From: Planctomycetota bacterium
Lineage (GTDB): Bacteria; Planctomycetota; UBA1135; UBA2386
Direction of reading: 5' to 3'
NCBI GenBank assembly: GCA_947455805.1
Contig: CANGSN010000042.1
Coordinates: 1 to 13,020 of the forward strand
DNA: 13,020 nucleotides
Part shown: positions 1 through 7,087 of the stretch, in pieces
Position numbering within the stretch: the stretch's first letter is position 1
Layout of the letters: each line of letters begins with the position of its first letter
Program-made: the position numbers and the translations under genes
Notes under the pieces: generated by a model
Seen by the model: only the letters and a program-made list of their open reading frames with translations
What the model was told of the DNA's origin: nothing
The model's database searches: none

Positions 1-1240
1 CCTTGATGTGCTCGGCCTCGCGGGCGCCGTAGATGTCGACGATGTACGCCGCGTCGGCGCCGGTCAGCGCCTCGGCGAACTCCTGCAGCAGGTGCAGCGT
101 GCGCTGGTGCTGGTGCGGCTGGAACACGGCGACCAGGCGCCGGCCGGGGAAGCGCCGGCGCGCCGCGGCGATGACCGCGCGGATCTCCGCCGGGTGGTGC
201 GCGTAGTCGTTGACCAGCAGGCCGCCGCGCGGCCCGTGGTGCATCTCGAAGCGCCGCCGCACGCCGGCGAACTCGCCGACGCCGCGGCACGCACCGTCGA
301 GGTCGCAACCGGCCAGGTGCGCGAGGCCGAGCGCGAACAGCGCATTCTGCATGTTGTGCCGCCCGGACAGAGCCAGCTGCACGCGCGGCAGCCGGCGGCC
401 GAGCACGATCGGCACGAACGAGAAGCGGCCGAGGTCGTCGCGCACGTCGACGGCGCGCACGTCGCTCCACAGGCCGGAGCCGACCGTCAGGATGTGCACG
501 TCGCTGCGCAGGCTGGCGAGCACCGCGCGCGGCACGCTCTCCTCGAGCAGCGCCGCACCGCCGGGCCGCACGCGGGCCAGGTAGCCGGCGAACGCTTCGA
601 CCAACTCGTCGGTCGACGGGAAGCAGTCGAAGTGGTCGTGGTCGACGTTCAGGATCGCAGCGCCGAACGGCCTGAGGTTGTGGAAGCTGCGGTTGAACTC
701 GCAGGCCTCGACGACGAACTCGGGGCTGTTGCCCCAGCGGCCGTTGCCGCCGAGCTCGGGCACTTCGCCGCCGATCAGGTGCGACGGGTCGACGCCGCCG
801 CCGCGCAGCGCGGCGACGGTCAGGCCGGTCGTCGTGGTCTTGCCGTGCGTGCCGGCGATGGCGAGCGTGCGGCGCCGTTCGCTGAGGCGGCCGACCGCTT
901 CGGCGTAGAGCAGCGAGGTGAAGCCGCGGCGCACGCACTCCTGCACCTCGGCGTCGCTGGCGGGCACCGCGGCGCTGCGGACCACGTAGCCGTCGGCGCC
1001 GTCGATCGCCTCGGGGCGACAGCCGGTCCACACGGTGACGCCTTCGGTGGTGAGACGGTCGACGACGGCGCCACCGGTCTGGTCGCTGCCGGTCACCCGG
1101 CAGCCACTACCGGCCAGCAGTCGCGCGAGGCCGCTCATGCCAGCGCCGCCGACGCCGACGAAGTGGAAGCGATCGCTGACGAACCCGGCGGCGAAGCGCG
1201 GGGCCGAGCGGGCCTGGGCCAGTTCCGGACGATCGATCAC
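1..1240 (-). CDS. murC: UDP-N-acetylmuramate--L-alanine ligase MurC (3' end beyond window)
   Basis: Cytoplasmic ATP-dependent ligase that adds L-Ala to UDP-MurNAc, the first stem-peptide step. About 413 residues are present; the family is usually 450-490, so the C-terminal part of the last domain is missing past the left edge. An N-terminal Rossmann region carries FVGVGGAGMSGLA near residues 27-39. The ATP-binding loop GTHGKTTTT lies near 129-137. NVDHDHFD follows near 197, RHNMQNAL near 293, NDYAHHP near 343 and FQPHQHQRT near 372. The usual EADESDxSF segment reads EACEFNRSF here, a variant I associate with planctomycete-like sequences (memory only). The start is GTG at 1240-1238, overlapping the murG stop as GTGA, with a perfect AGGAGG 6 nt upstream. 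An open frame with all MurC motifs makes the call very safe. Confidence 0.96.
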   Translation of the reverse strand, partial: MIDRPELAQARSAPRFAAGFVSDRFHFVGVGGAGMSGLARLLAGSGCRVTGSDQTGGAVVDRLTTEGVTVWTGCRPEAIDGADGYVVRSAAVPASDAEVQECVRRGFTSLLYAEAVGRLSERRRTLAIAGTHGKTTTTGLTVAALRGGGVDPSHLIGGEVPELGGNGRWGNSPEFVVEACEFNRSFHNLRPFGAAILNVDHDHFDCFPSTDELVEAFAGYLARVRPGGAALLEESVPRAVLASLRSDVHILTVGSGLWSDVRAVDVRDDLGRFSFVPIVLGRRLPRVQLALSGRHNMQNALFALGLAHLAGCDLDGACRGVGEFAGVRRRFEMHHGPRGGLLVNDYAHHPAEIRAVIAAARRRFPGRRLVAVFQPHQHQRTLHLLQEFAEALTGADAAYIVDIYGAREAEHIK

Positions 1241-2391
1241 GGCACACCTCCTGCCATCGTTCGTGCCGCTGTCGGTGCTGGGGGAGCTGTCGGTGCGACG
1301 GCCGCAGGCCCCTGCTCGACGCCCATGTCGGCGAGGATCGTCGCCACCGGATCGCCGGTCTGCAGGCCGCGCGCGGCTTGCCCCATCGCGGCCAATCGCT
1401 GCGGATCGGCGAACAGCGCCTGCAGCAGGTCGGCGAGGAAGTCGACGGTCAGCTGCGGTTCTTCGACGATGACCGCGGCCCCGGCGCGCGCCAGCACCTC
1501 GGCGTTGCGCAGCTGCTGGCGGTCCTTGTGGTGCGGATACGGGACGATCACCGCCGCGCGACCGACCGCGCACAGTTCGGCGACCGTGGTGCCACCGCCG
1601 CGGCAGACGACGAGGTCGGCGGCGGCGAACAGGCGCGCCATGTCCTGCGCGACCGGGCGCACCTGCGCCAGCACGTCCCGCTCGCCGTTGGCGTAGGTGC
1701 GGCGCACGTCTTCGTCCCGTCCGAGGCCCGCGAGGTGCAGCACGTGCAGTGGCCGCTGCGGCAGGCGCGCGGCGATGCGTAACAGGGCCTTTGGCACCGT
1801 CTCGTTCAGCGAGCGGGCGCCCTGGCTGCCACCGGTCACCAGCACGACGGATGCTTGCAGCGGCAACCCCAGCTCTTCGCGCGCGACCTGGCGGTCGATG
1901 CGACCGATCTCGGGCCGCAGCGGCGTGCCCGTCAGCAACGAACGCGCGGTGGTCGCGTGCACCGCCGGCAACCCGTGGTAGATGCGCCGCGCGAGCGGCG
2001 ACAGCCAGCGGTTGGCGCGGCCGGTGATGGCGTTCTGCTCGAGCAGGAACAGCGGCAGACCGAGGCTGCGGGCAGCGAGACCGACCGGCACCGACGGGCG
2101 CCCGCCGGTGCTGACGACGGCATCGACGTGTTGCTCGCGCAACAGGCGCCGCGCCGTCGCGGTCGCACGCAGCAACCAGAACGGCAGACCGAGCCGCGAG
2201 CCGCGCGCCGACGGCAACTGGCACTCGACGACGTCGGGCAGCTCGCGCCGCAGCAGTTCGCGTTCCACGTCGCGACCTTCGGTGACCAGCACCGGATCGT
2301 GCCCACGCGCGCGCAGCGCTCGGGCCAGCACCAGCGCGGGCATCAGGTGCCCGCCGGTACCGCCACTGACGAGACAGACCCGACTCACCAT
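1237..2391 (-). CDS. murG: UDP-N-acetylglucosamine--lipid I transferase MurG
   Basis: Peripheral membrane GT-B glycosyltransferase of the inner leaflet that converts lipid I to lipid II using UDP-GlcNAc. 384 residues against about 355-365 usually. The N-terminal domain holds the glycine loop SGGTGGH (residues 9-15) and LLEQNAITGRANRWLS (116-131). The C-terminal domain has VTGGSQGARSLN (185-196) and the donor-binding block GGGTTVAEL followed by PYPHHKDRQQ (266-293). The extra length is a Pro/Ala/Thr-rich tail after about residue 357 with no visible domain. ATG at 2391 is 13 nt past the stop of the LysM gene, with a GAGG about 11 nt upstream; the GTG codon next to it is an alternative. The stop overlaps the murC start, which suggests translational coupling. 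Confidence 0.96.
   Translation of the reverse strand: MVSRVCLVSGGTGGHLMPALVLARALRARGHDPVLVTEGRDVERELLRRELPDVVECQLPSARGSRLGLPFWLLRATATARRLLREQHVDAVVSTGGRPSVPVGLAARSLGLPLFLLEQNAITGRANRWLSPLARRIYHGLPAVHATTARSLLTGTPLRPEIGRIDRQVAREELGLPLQASVVLVTGGSQGARSLNETVPKALLRIAARLPQRPLHVLHLAGLGRDEDVRRTYANGERDVLAQVRPVAQDMARLFAAADLVVCRGGGTTVAELCAVGRAAVIVPYPHHKDRQQLRNAEVLARAGAAVIVEEPQLTVDFLADLLQALFADPQRLAAMGQAARGLQTGDPVATILADMGVEQGPAAVAPTAPPAPTAARTMAGGVP
1247..1252 (-). promoter_or_regulatory. Shine-Dalgarno site for murC
   Basis: AGGAGG on the minus strand, 6 nt before the GTG at 1240. It lies inside the last codons of murG and decides the non-ATG start of murC. This is one of the strongest ribosome binding sites in the window. 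Confidence 0.8.
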
Positions 2392-2404
2392 GACGGTCGG
2401 CGCC

Positions 2405-3223
2405 TCACTTCTTCGGGAGCTTGATGCGCTGGCCGACGCGCAGGCGCGTCGGGTCGACGTTCGGGTTCAGCTCGCGGATCTCGTCGATGCGCTTGCTGGA
2501 ACCGAGCTGCGTCTGCGCGATGCGCCCGAAGGTGTCGCCCTTGCCGACGACGTAGGAACGATCGGCGCCGACGTCCTTGGTCGACTCCTTCGCCTCTGCG
2601 ATCTTCGCGTCCGAAGTCTTCGAAGCCGCTTCCTTCGGGGTCGCCGACTTCTTGGCGTTCGCCGCCATCGCCGGCTCGGTCGCCTTGCCAGCCGGCTTCG
2701 CACCCGGCAGCACCAGTTCCTGGCCGACGCGCATGCGGTTCGGCTTCACCGTCGGGTTCAACTTGGCGATCTCGGCCTGACGCTTCGCATCGCCGAGCTT
2801 GCTGCGCGCGATCGACTCGAAGGTGTCACCGACCTGGACCTTGTAGGTCGTCGCCTTGGAGTCGCCGACCGGCGCGGCCGCCGGGTCGCCGCTCGCGACC
2901 TTCGGTGCGTTCGGCTGCTCGCCGGCCTTCGGCGTCTCGGCCACGGGCGCGTTCCGCTTCGGCTCGTCCTGCTTCGGCTCGGGCTGCAGCAGCCCCGCCC
3001 CGAAGATGTCGATGGACTTCGGCTCTACGGCGGCCGTCGGCGATGGCGTCGGCGATGGCGTCGACGGCGGCGGCGTCACCGGGTTCGACGCGCGGATCGG
3101 CGTCTGCGCCTCCTGCTTGCGCGACGGCGGCGCCGTGTCGCCACCGCCCCACAGCGTCACGCCGAGGATCAAGAAGATCACCAGACACAGAACGTAGAGG
3201 CCGTATTTCTCGAGCTGGCCCAT
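2405..3223 (-). CDS. Membrane-anchored protein with two LysM domains
   Basis: 272 residues, not a standard dcw protein. A short charged N-terminus precedes one hydrophobic helix at about 8-26, with no Cys lipobox, so it is probably a type II anchor with the rest outside the inner membrane. Residues about 28-125 are a Pro/Ser/Thr/Ala-rich linker. LysM 1 spans about 126-173 (YKVQVGDTFESIA, NPTVKPNRMRVGQELVLPG). A Lys/Ala-rich linker follows, then LysM 2 at about 223-270 (YVVGKGDTFGRIA, NPNVDPTRLRVGQRIKLP). LysM domains bind GlcNAc in peptidoglycan, so a wall-binding role in division or septal synthesis is inferred from domains and position between ftsW and murG. No catalytic domain is visible. 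The ATG at 3223 is chosen over the adjacent in-frame GTG at 3226 because GGAGG lies 5 nt before the ATG but only 2 nt before the GTG. Confidence 0.9.
   Translation of the reverse strand: MGQLEKYGLYVLCLVIFLILGVTLWGGGDTAPPSRKQEAQTPIRASNPVTPPPSTPSPTPSPTAAVEPKSIDIFGAGLLQPEPKQDEPKRNAPVAETPKAGEQPNAPKVASGDPAAAPVGDSKATTYKVQVGDTFESIARSKLGDAKRQAEIAKLNPTVKPNRMRVGQELVLPGAKPAGKATEPAMAANAKKSATPKEAASKTSDAKIAEAKESTKDVGADRSYVVGKGDTFGRIAQTQLGSSKRIDEIRELNPNVDPTRLRVGQRIKLPKK
3036..3071. repeat. Short 12-bp tandem repeat inside the LysM gene linker
   Basis: Two perfect copies of GTCGGCGATGGC (3036-3047 and 3048-3059) followed by a degraded third unit (3060-3071), read on the plus strand. On the coding strand this gives the Ser-Pro-Thr-Pro type linker between the membrane helix and the first LysM domain. 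The period is a multiple of three, so copy-number change would lengthen or shorten the linker without a frameshift. Confidence 0.75.
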
Positions 3224-3228
3224 CACAC

Positions 3229-3233
3229 CCTCC
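3229..3233 (-). promoter_or_regulatory. Shine-Dalgarno site for the LysM gene
   Basis: GGAGG within a GGGAGGG run on the minus strand, 5 nt before the ATG at 3223. It sits in the 70-nt gap after ftsW (3224-3293). I found no convincing promoter or terminator in that gap. Confidence 0.7.
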
Positions 3234-3293
3234 CAACCATTTGCCGTAACGAAGACAGAAGGAACGAACGACGCCGGGTGACCGACCGCAGCG

Positions 3294-4436
3294 TCACGAC
3301 ACGGCGGCCTCGTCGACCGTCGAGAACGAGCCCGAGCGATCCGCTCGCGCTGCGTTGCCGATCAGTCCGACCGCCGCCAGACAGAACATGAGGCTCGTGC
3401 CGCCCGTGCTGACGAACGGCAGATCGATGCCTTTGGCTGGAGCCCACCCGCTGACCACGAGGAGGTTCATCGCCGCTTGCATGCAGATCATCAGAGCGTA
3501 GCCGCACACCACGTAGCGAAGGAACGGGTCGCGCACCTTGCAGACGAGGCGATAGCAGACGTAGCCGAAGGTCGTGAACGAAGCGAGCACGAACAACGAG
3601 CCGACGAAGCCGAACTCCTCGGCGACGATCGCGAACACGAAGTCGTTGTGTGCCTCGGGCACGTAGCTCATCTTCATCCAGCCCTGACCGAGACCGCGCC
3701 CGGTGAGCCCACCGGAGCCGACTGCGATCAAGCCGAGGCCGACTTGCGAGTCCGGCTTGGTGGCCAGGAAACCCGTCAGTCGATCCCAGACGTAGGCGTG
3801 CCGCGTGGCGGCGAATCCCAGGGCGACGAGGCTGAGCAGGCCGAGCGGCACGAAGTGCAGGAAGCGCACGCCCGCGACCAACGCCAGCAGGCTCGCCAGC
3901 ATCAGCACGATCAGCGCGTTGCCGTTGTCGGGCTGCGCCACCAGCACCGTGGCCAGCAACAAGGCACAGCCCATCGCCGGCAGGAAGCCGCGGCGGAAGC
4001 TCGACACCCCCACGCCGGCACGGGCGAGCAGCCAGGAGGCGGCCAGGATCAGGCAGAAGCGCGCCGGCTCGACCGGCTGGAACTGGAAGCTGCCGATGTG
4101 CACCCAGCGGTGGGCACCCTTGACGTCGCGCGACACCAGCAGCGGCAGCAGGCAGCACGCGGTCGCGACCACGAACGACGGGATCGCCCAACGGCGGACG
4201 ATGCGCATCGGCACCAGGGCCGCGATCAGGAACATCACCAGCCCGGCCAGCAGCTTGCTGCCCTGCAGCTTGATCGCCTGCAGCGGCCCGAAGTCGACCT
4301 GCGAACCGCGCACCGACACCGCCATCACGAGCCCGAGGCAGCACAGCGCCACGGTGACCAGCATCAGCCAGTCGAGCTCGCGCAGGTTGGCCTTCTGCCC
4401 GGACGCCAGTTCGCGCGATTCGGTGACGGCGGTCAT
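3294..4436 (-). CDS. ftsW: Septal SEDS peptidoglycan glycosyltransferase FtsW
   Basis: Polytopic inner-membrane SEDS protein that polymerises lipid II at the septum with its partner class B PBP. 380 residues, normal length, with about ten hydrophobic segments. Motifs seen: GAHRWVHIG (107-115) leading to QPVEPAR (120-126); QPDNGNAL (168-175); IAVGSGGLTGRGLG (237-250); PEAHNDFVFAIVAEE (260-274), whose Asp265 matches the Asp proposed as catalytic in the family; and GIDLPFVSTGGTSL (336-349). The usual QPSE is QPVE here, and the usual Tyr of the FxSYGG motif is Thr. The ATG at 4436 forms a TGATG overlap with the mraY stop, so coupling is likely. RodA is the alternative by sequence alone; location in the dcw cluster beside ftsI and mraY favours FtsW. 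A longer open frame continues upstream but is a shadow of mraY and murF. Confidence 0.94.
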   Translation of the reverse strand: MTAVTESRELASGQKANLRELDWLMLVTVALCCLGLVMAVSVRGSQVDFGPLQAIKLQGSKLLAGLVMFLIAALVPMRIVRRWAIPSFVVATACCLLPLLVSRDVKGAHRWVHIGSFQFQPVEPARFCLILAASWLLARAGVGVSSFRRGFLPAMGCALLLATVLVAQPDNGNALIVLMLASLLALVAGVRFLHFVPLGLLSLVALGFAATRHAYVWDRLTGFLATKPDSQVGLGLIAVGSGGLTGRGLGQGWMKMSYVPEAHNDFVFAIVAEEFGFVGSLFVLASFTTFGYVCYRLVCKVRDPFLRYVVCGYALMICMQAAMNLLVVSGWAPAKGIDLPFVSTGGTSLMFCLAAVGLIGNAARADRSGSFSTVDEAAVS

Positions 4437-5557
4437 CAGCGCACCTTGAACAGGGCCAGGCTGCACAGGGCGAGCAGCGCCGAGACGACCCAGGTCCGCA
4501 CGACGACGCGCGTCTCCGGCATGCCGCCGAACTGGAAGTGGTGGTGCAGCGGCGCGCACTTGAAGATGCGCTTGCCACGCAGCTTGAACGACGCGACCTG
4601 CAGGATCACCGAAAGCGCCTCGACGACGAACACGCCGCCGACGACCAGCAGCACCAGTTCGGTGCGGCTGACCAGCGCCGCGTAGCCGAGCGCGCCGCCG
4701 AGCCCGAGGCTGCCGACGTCGCCCATGAACACCATCGCCGGGGCGGCGTTGAACCACAGGAAGCCGAGCGCGCCGCCGAGCAGCGCCGCCATCATCACCG
4801 TCATCTCGGTGGCGCCGGCGACGTGCGGCACCAGCAGGTACTGCGCCCAGTCGACGCGGCCGACCGCGTAGGTGATCACGGCGTAGGCGATCGCGGCGGT
4901 GACGACGCAACCGGTGGCGAGGCCGTCGAGGCCATCGGTCAGGTTCACCGCGTTGGCGGAGCCGGTCAGCACGGCGATGGCGATCAGCAGGAACGGCACC
5001 CCGAACCAGACGGCGAGGTCGATCGAGAAGTCCTTGACGAACGGCACGTAGAGGTGCGGCCCGCCCATCTCCTGCTGCAGGCCCGCCGGCACCAGCAGCC
5101 ACAAGCCGACCAGCAGCGCCAGCAAGGTCAGCGCGCCCTGCTTCTCGCGCTTGGTGATGCCACGCTTGCGCGTCTTGTCGGTCAGCTTGACCCAGTCGTC
5201 CCACATGCCGACGGCGGCGAAGCCGGCGACCAGCACGATGCCGGGCAACGAGAAGCGATTGGCGCCGTCGAACCGCATCCACAGCGAGCACGAGAGCAGG
5301 ATCGCACCGAGCACGAACAGCCCGCCCATCGTCGGCGTGCCGGCCTTGTGCGCGTGCAGTTCCTCGAGCTTCTTCGAGCCGGTCTCGTCGGTGCGTTCGC
5401 GGATGCCGAGCTGGCGCAACCACGCGATCACACGCGGCCCGAACAGGATCGCCAGCAGGAACGCGGTCACCGCCGCCCCGGCCGCGCGCACGGAGACGTA
5501 GCTGAAGAGACGGCAGACGTCTTCCGAGAACAGGAACGGAGCGAGCCAGTGGATCAT
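4436..5557 (-). CDS. mraY: Phospho-N-acetylmuramoyl-pentapeptide-transferase MraY
   Basis: Integral membrane enzyme that transfers phospho-MurNAc-pentapeptide to undecaprenyl phosphate, making lipid I. 373 residues, close to the usual 320-370, with about ten membrane segments. Diagnostic motifs: KAGTPTMGG (71-79), GMWDDWVKLT with the Asp pair 120-121, NAVNLTDGLDGLATG (202-216), FNAAPAMVFMGDVGSL with Asp280, and APLHHHFQ (335-342). All three catalytic Asp positions known from MraY are present. ATG at 5557 is only 3 nt after the murF stop, and the stop overlaps the ftsW start. In the common gene order murD would follow; here ftsW follows directly. Confidence 0.97.
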   Translation of the reverse strand: MIHWLAPFLFSEDVCRLFSYVSVRAAGAAVTAFLLAILFGPRVIAWLRQLGIRERTDETGSKKLEELHAHKAGTPTMGGLFVLGAILLSCSLWMRFDGANRFSLPGIVLVAGFAAVGMWDDWVKLTDKTRKRGITKREKQGALTLLALLVGLWLLVPAGLQQEMGGPHLYVPFVKDFSIDLAVWFGVPFLLIAIAVLTGSANAVNLTDGLDGLATGCVVTAAIAYAVITYAVGRVDWAQYLLVPHVAGATEMTVMMAALLGGALGFLWFNAAPAMVFMGDVGSLGLGGALGYAALVSRTELVLLVVGGVFVVEALSVILQVASFKLRGKRIFKCAPLHHHFQFGGMPETRVVVRTWVVSALLALCSLALFKVR

Positions 5558-5560
5558 CGT

Positions 5561-7087
5561 TCAGCTCGTGGTCGCAGCCGCCTCGCCACGCCCTCCGGAC
5601 ATCTCGCCACCGGCAAGCTCGGCGACCAGGCGGTCGACGAGCTGATCGAGGGCCACGCGGCGCGAGGCCTTGCACAGCACGCGGTCGCCCGGGCGCAGCA
5701 GGCTGCGCAGCAGCGGCAGCGCCTGTTCCTGGTCGGCGAGCCGGTGCACGGCGGCCGCCGGCATGCCGGCGGCGACGGCGCCGTCGGCGATCGGGGCGGC
5801 CCCTTCGCCGACGCACAGCAGCACGTCCTGGCGCGTCGTCGCGACCTCTTGGCCGAGCGTGCGGTGCAGCACCTCGCTGTGGGCGCCGAGCTCGCGCATC
5901 TCGCCGAACACGACGATGCGGCGACCGCCGCCGCTGAGGCCGGCGAGCGCGTGCAGCGCGGCCGACGCCGACTGCGGGTTCATGTTGTAGGTGTCGTCGA
6001 ACACGACGACGCCACCGGCGACCTTGGGCTCGAGCCGGCGCTGGGCCGACGGCACCTTGGCCAGCGCGGTCAGCACGTCCTCCTCGGCGACACCGAGGTG
6101 GCTGGCGGCGGCGATCACCGCGAGGGCGTTGTAGACGTTGTGCGTGCCGAGGCGCGGCAGCGTCACCGGCCGCTTGCCCTGCAGCAGGAACGTCGTACCC
6201 ATCGCCGTGAAGCGCACGTCGGTGGCGAACCAGTCGGCCTCGCGCTCGACGCGGAACAGTTCGACCTTGGCCTTGGTGACCGCGGCCATCGCGCGGCACG
6301 CCGCGTCGTCGCCGTTCAGGATGCAGAGTCCATCCTCGGGCAGGCCCGCCGGCAGCGACGACTTCTCGCGCGCGACCCCCTCGACCGAGCCGAGGCCCTC
6401 GAGGTGGGCCGGCGCCACGCAGGTGACGATGCCGATGTCCGGCCGGGCGACCTGCGTCAGCTGCGCGATCTCGCCGGGCGCGTTGGTGCCGATCTCGACG
6501 ACCGCGGCGCGCGTGTCCGGCTCGATGGCGAACAGCGTCAGTGGCACGCCGATCTGGTTGTTGAACGACCCCGGCGAACGCACCGCCGGCATCACCGACG
6601 CCAACACCGCGCCGAGCCACTCCTTGGTCGACGTCTTACCGCAAGAACCCGTGACGCCGATGACCTTGGCGCGATGGCGACGACGATGCTCGGCGGCGAG
6701 GTCCAGCAGCGCCTGGCCAGTGTCGGCGACGCGCACCACGAACGGCGCTGCGCGCTCGCTGCTGCGGTCGCTGGGCAACGTCGACGGCGGGGTCGTCACC
6801 AGCAGCCCGGCGGCTCCGGCCTGCGCCGCGGTCGCGAGGTAGGAATGGCCATCGTGCTTCTGTCCGCGCAGGGCGACGAACAGCTTGCCGAGGCAATCGG
6901 CGCGGCTGTCGGTGGTCACGCCGACCGCGGCCTCGCCACGGGCGATCACCTCGCCGCCGGTGACGCGCGCGATCGCCGCCGCCGTGAGCCAGGAAGCGCG
7001 GCCGGAACGCGTGCGCCGGCCACCCTTGGCGGCGTCGAGGCCGTTCGCGGCGTCGATGGCACGCTTGCGATTCATCGGTGCAACCAT
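5561..7087 (-). CDS. murF: UDP-N-acetylmuramoyl-tripeptide--D-Ala-D-Ala ligase MurF
   Basis: Cytoplasmic Mur ligase that adds D-Ala-D-Ala to complete the pentapeptide. 508 residues against about 450 usually. N-terminal UDP-binding domain with TTDSRADCLGKLFVALRG (58-75). ATP loop VTGSCGKTSTKEW (145-157), EIGTNAPGEI (198-207), HNVYNALA (316-323) and FDDTYNMNPQSA (363-374) are all present and distinguish MurF from MurE. About 30 extra N-terminal residues rich in Lys and Arg precede the normal family start near residue 33. The ATG at 7087 is preferred because GGGAGG lies 4 nt upstream; the in-frame ATG at 7075, which forms ATGA with the murE stop, is the alternative but has no good site. Either way murF overlaps murE. 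Confidence 0.95.
   Translation of the reverse strand: MVAPMNRKRAIDAANGLDAAKGGRRTRSGRASWLTAAAIARVTGGEVIARGEAAVGVTTDSRADCLGKLFVALRGQKHDGHSYLATAAQAGAAGLLVTTPPSTLPSDRSSERAAPFVVRVADTGQALLDLAAEHRRRHRAKVIGVTGSCGKTSTKEWLGAVLASVMPAVRSPGSFNNQIGVPLTLFAIEPDTRAAVVEIGTNAPGEIAQLTQVARPDIGIVTCVAPAHLEGLGSVEGVAREKSSLPAGLPEDGLCILNGDDAACRAMAAVTKAKVELFRVEREADWFATDVRFTAMGTTFLLQGKRPVTLPRLGTHNVYNALAVIAAASHLGVAEEDVLTALAKVPSAQRRLEPKVAGGVVVFDDTYNMNPQSASAALHALAGLSGGGRRIVVFGEMRELGAHSEVLHRTLGQEVATTRQDVLLCVGEGAAPIADGAVAAGMPAAAVHRLADQEQALPLLRSLLRPGDRVLCKASRRVALDQLVDRLVAELAGGEMSGGRGEAAATTS

Noticed and set aside
8..1696. 562-residue open frame on the plus strand opposite murC and murG
   Set aside because: It is antisense to two certain genes and has Arg/Ala/Gly/Asp-rich low-complexity composition typical of GC-rich shadow frames. 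No family motif or ribosome binding site was seen.
4437..6620. Minus-strand extension of the ftsW frame giving an 1108-residue protein
   Set aside because: The added part is the out-of-frame reading of mraY and murF. The true ftsW start at 4436 has the normal family N-terminus and a TGATG junction.
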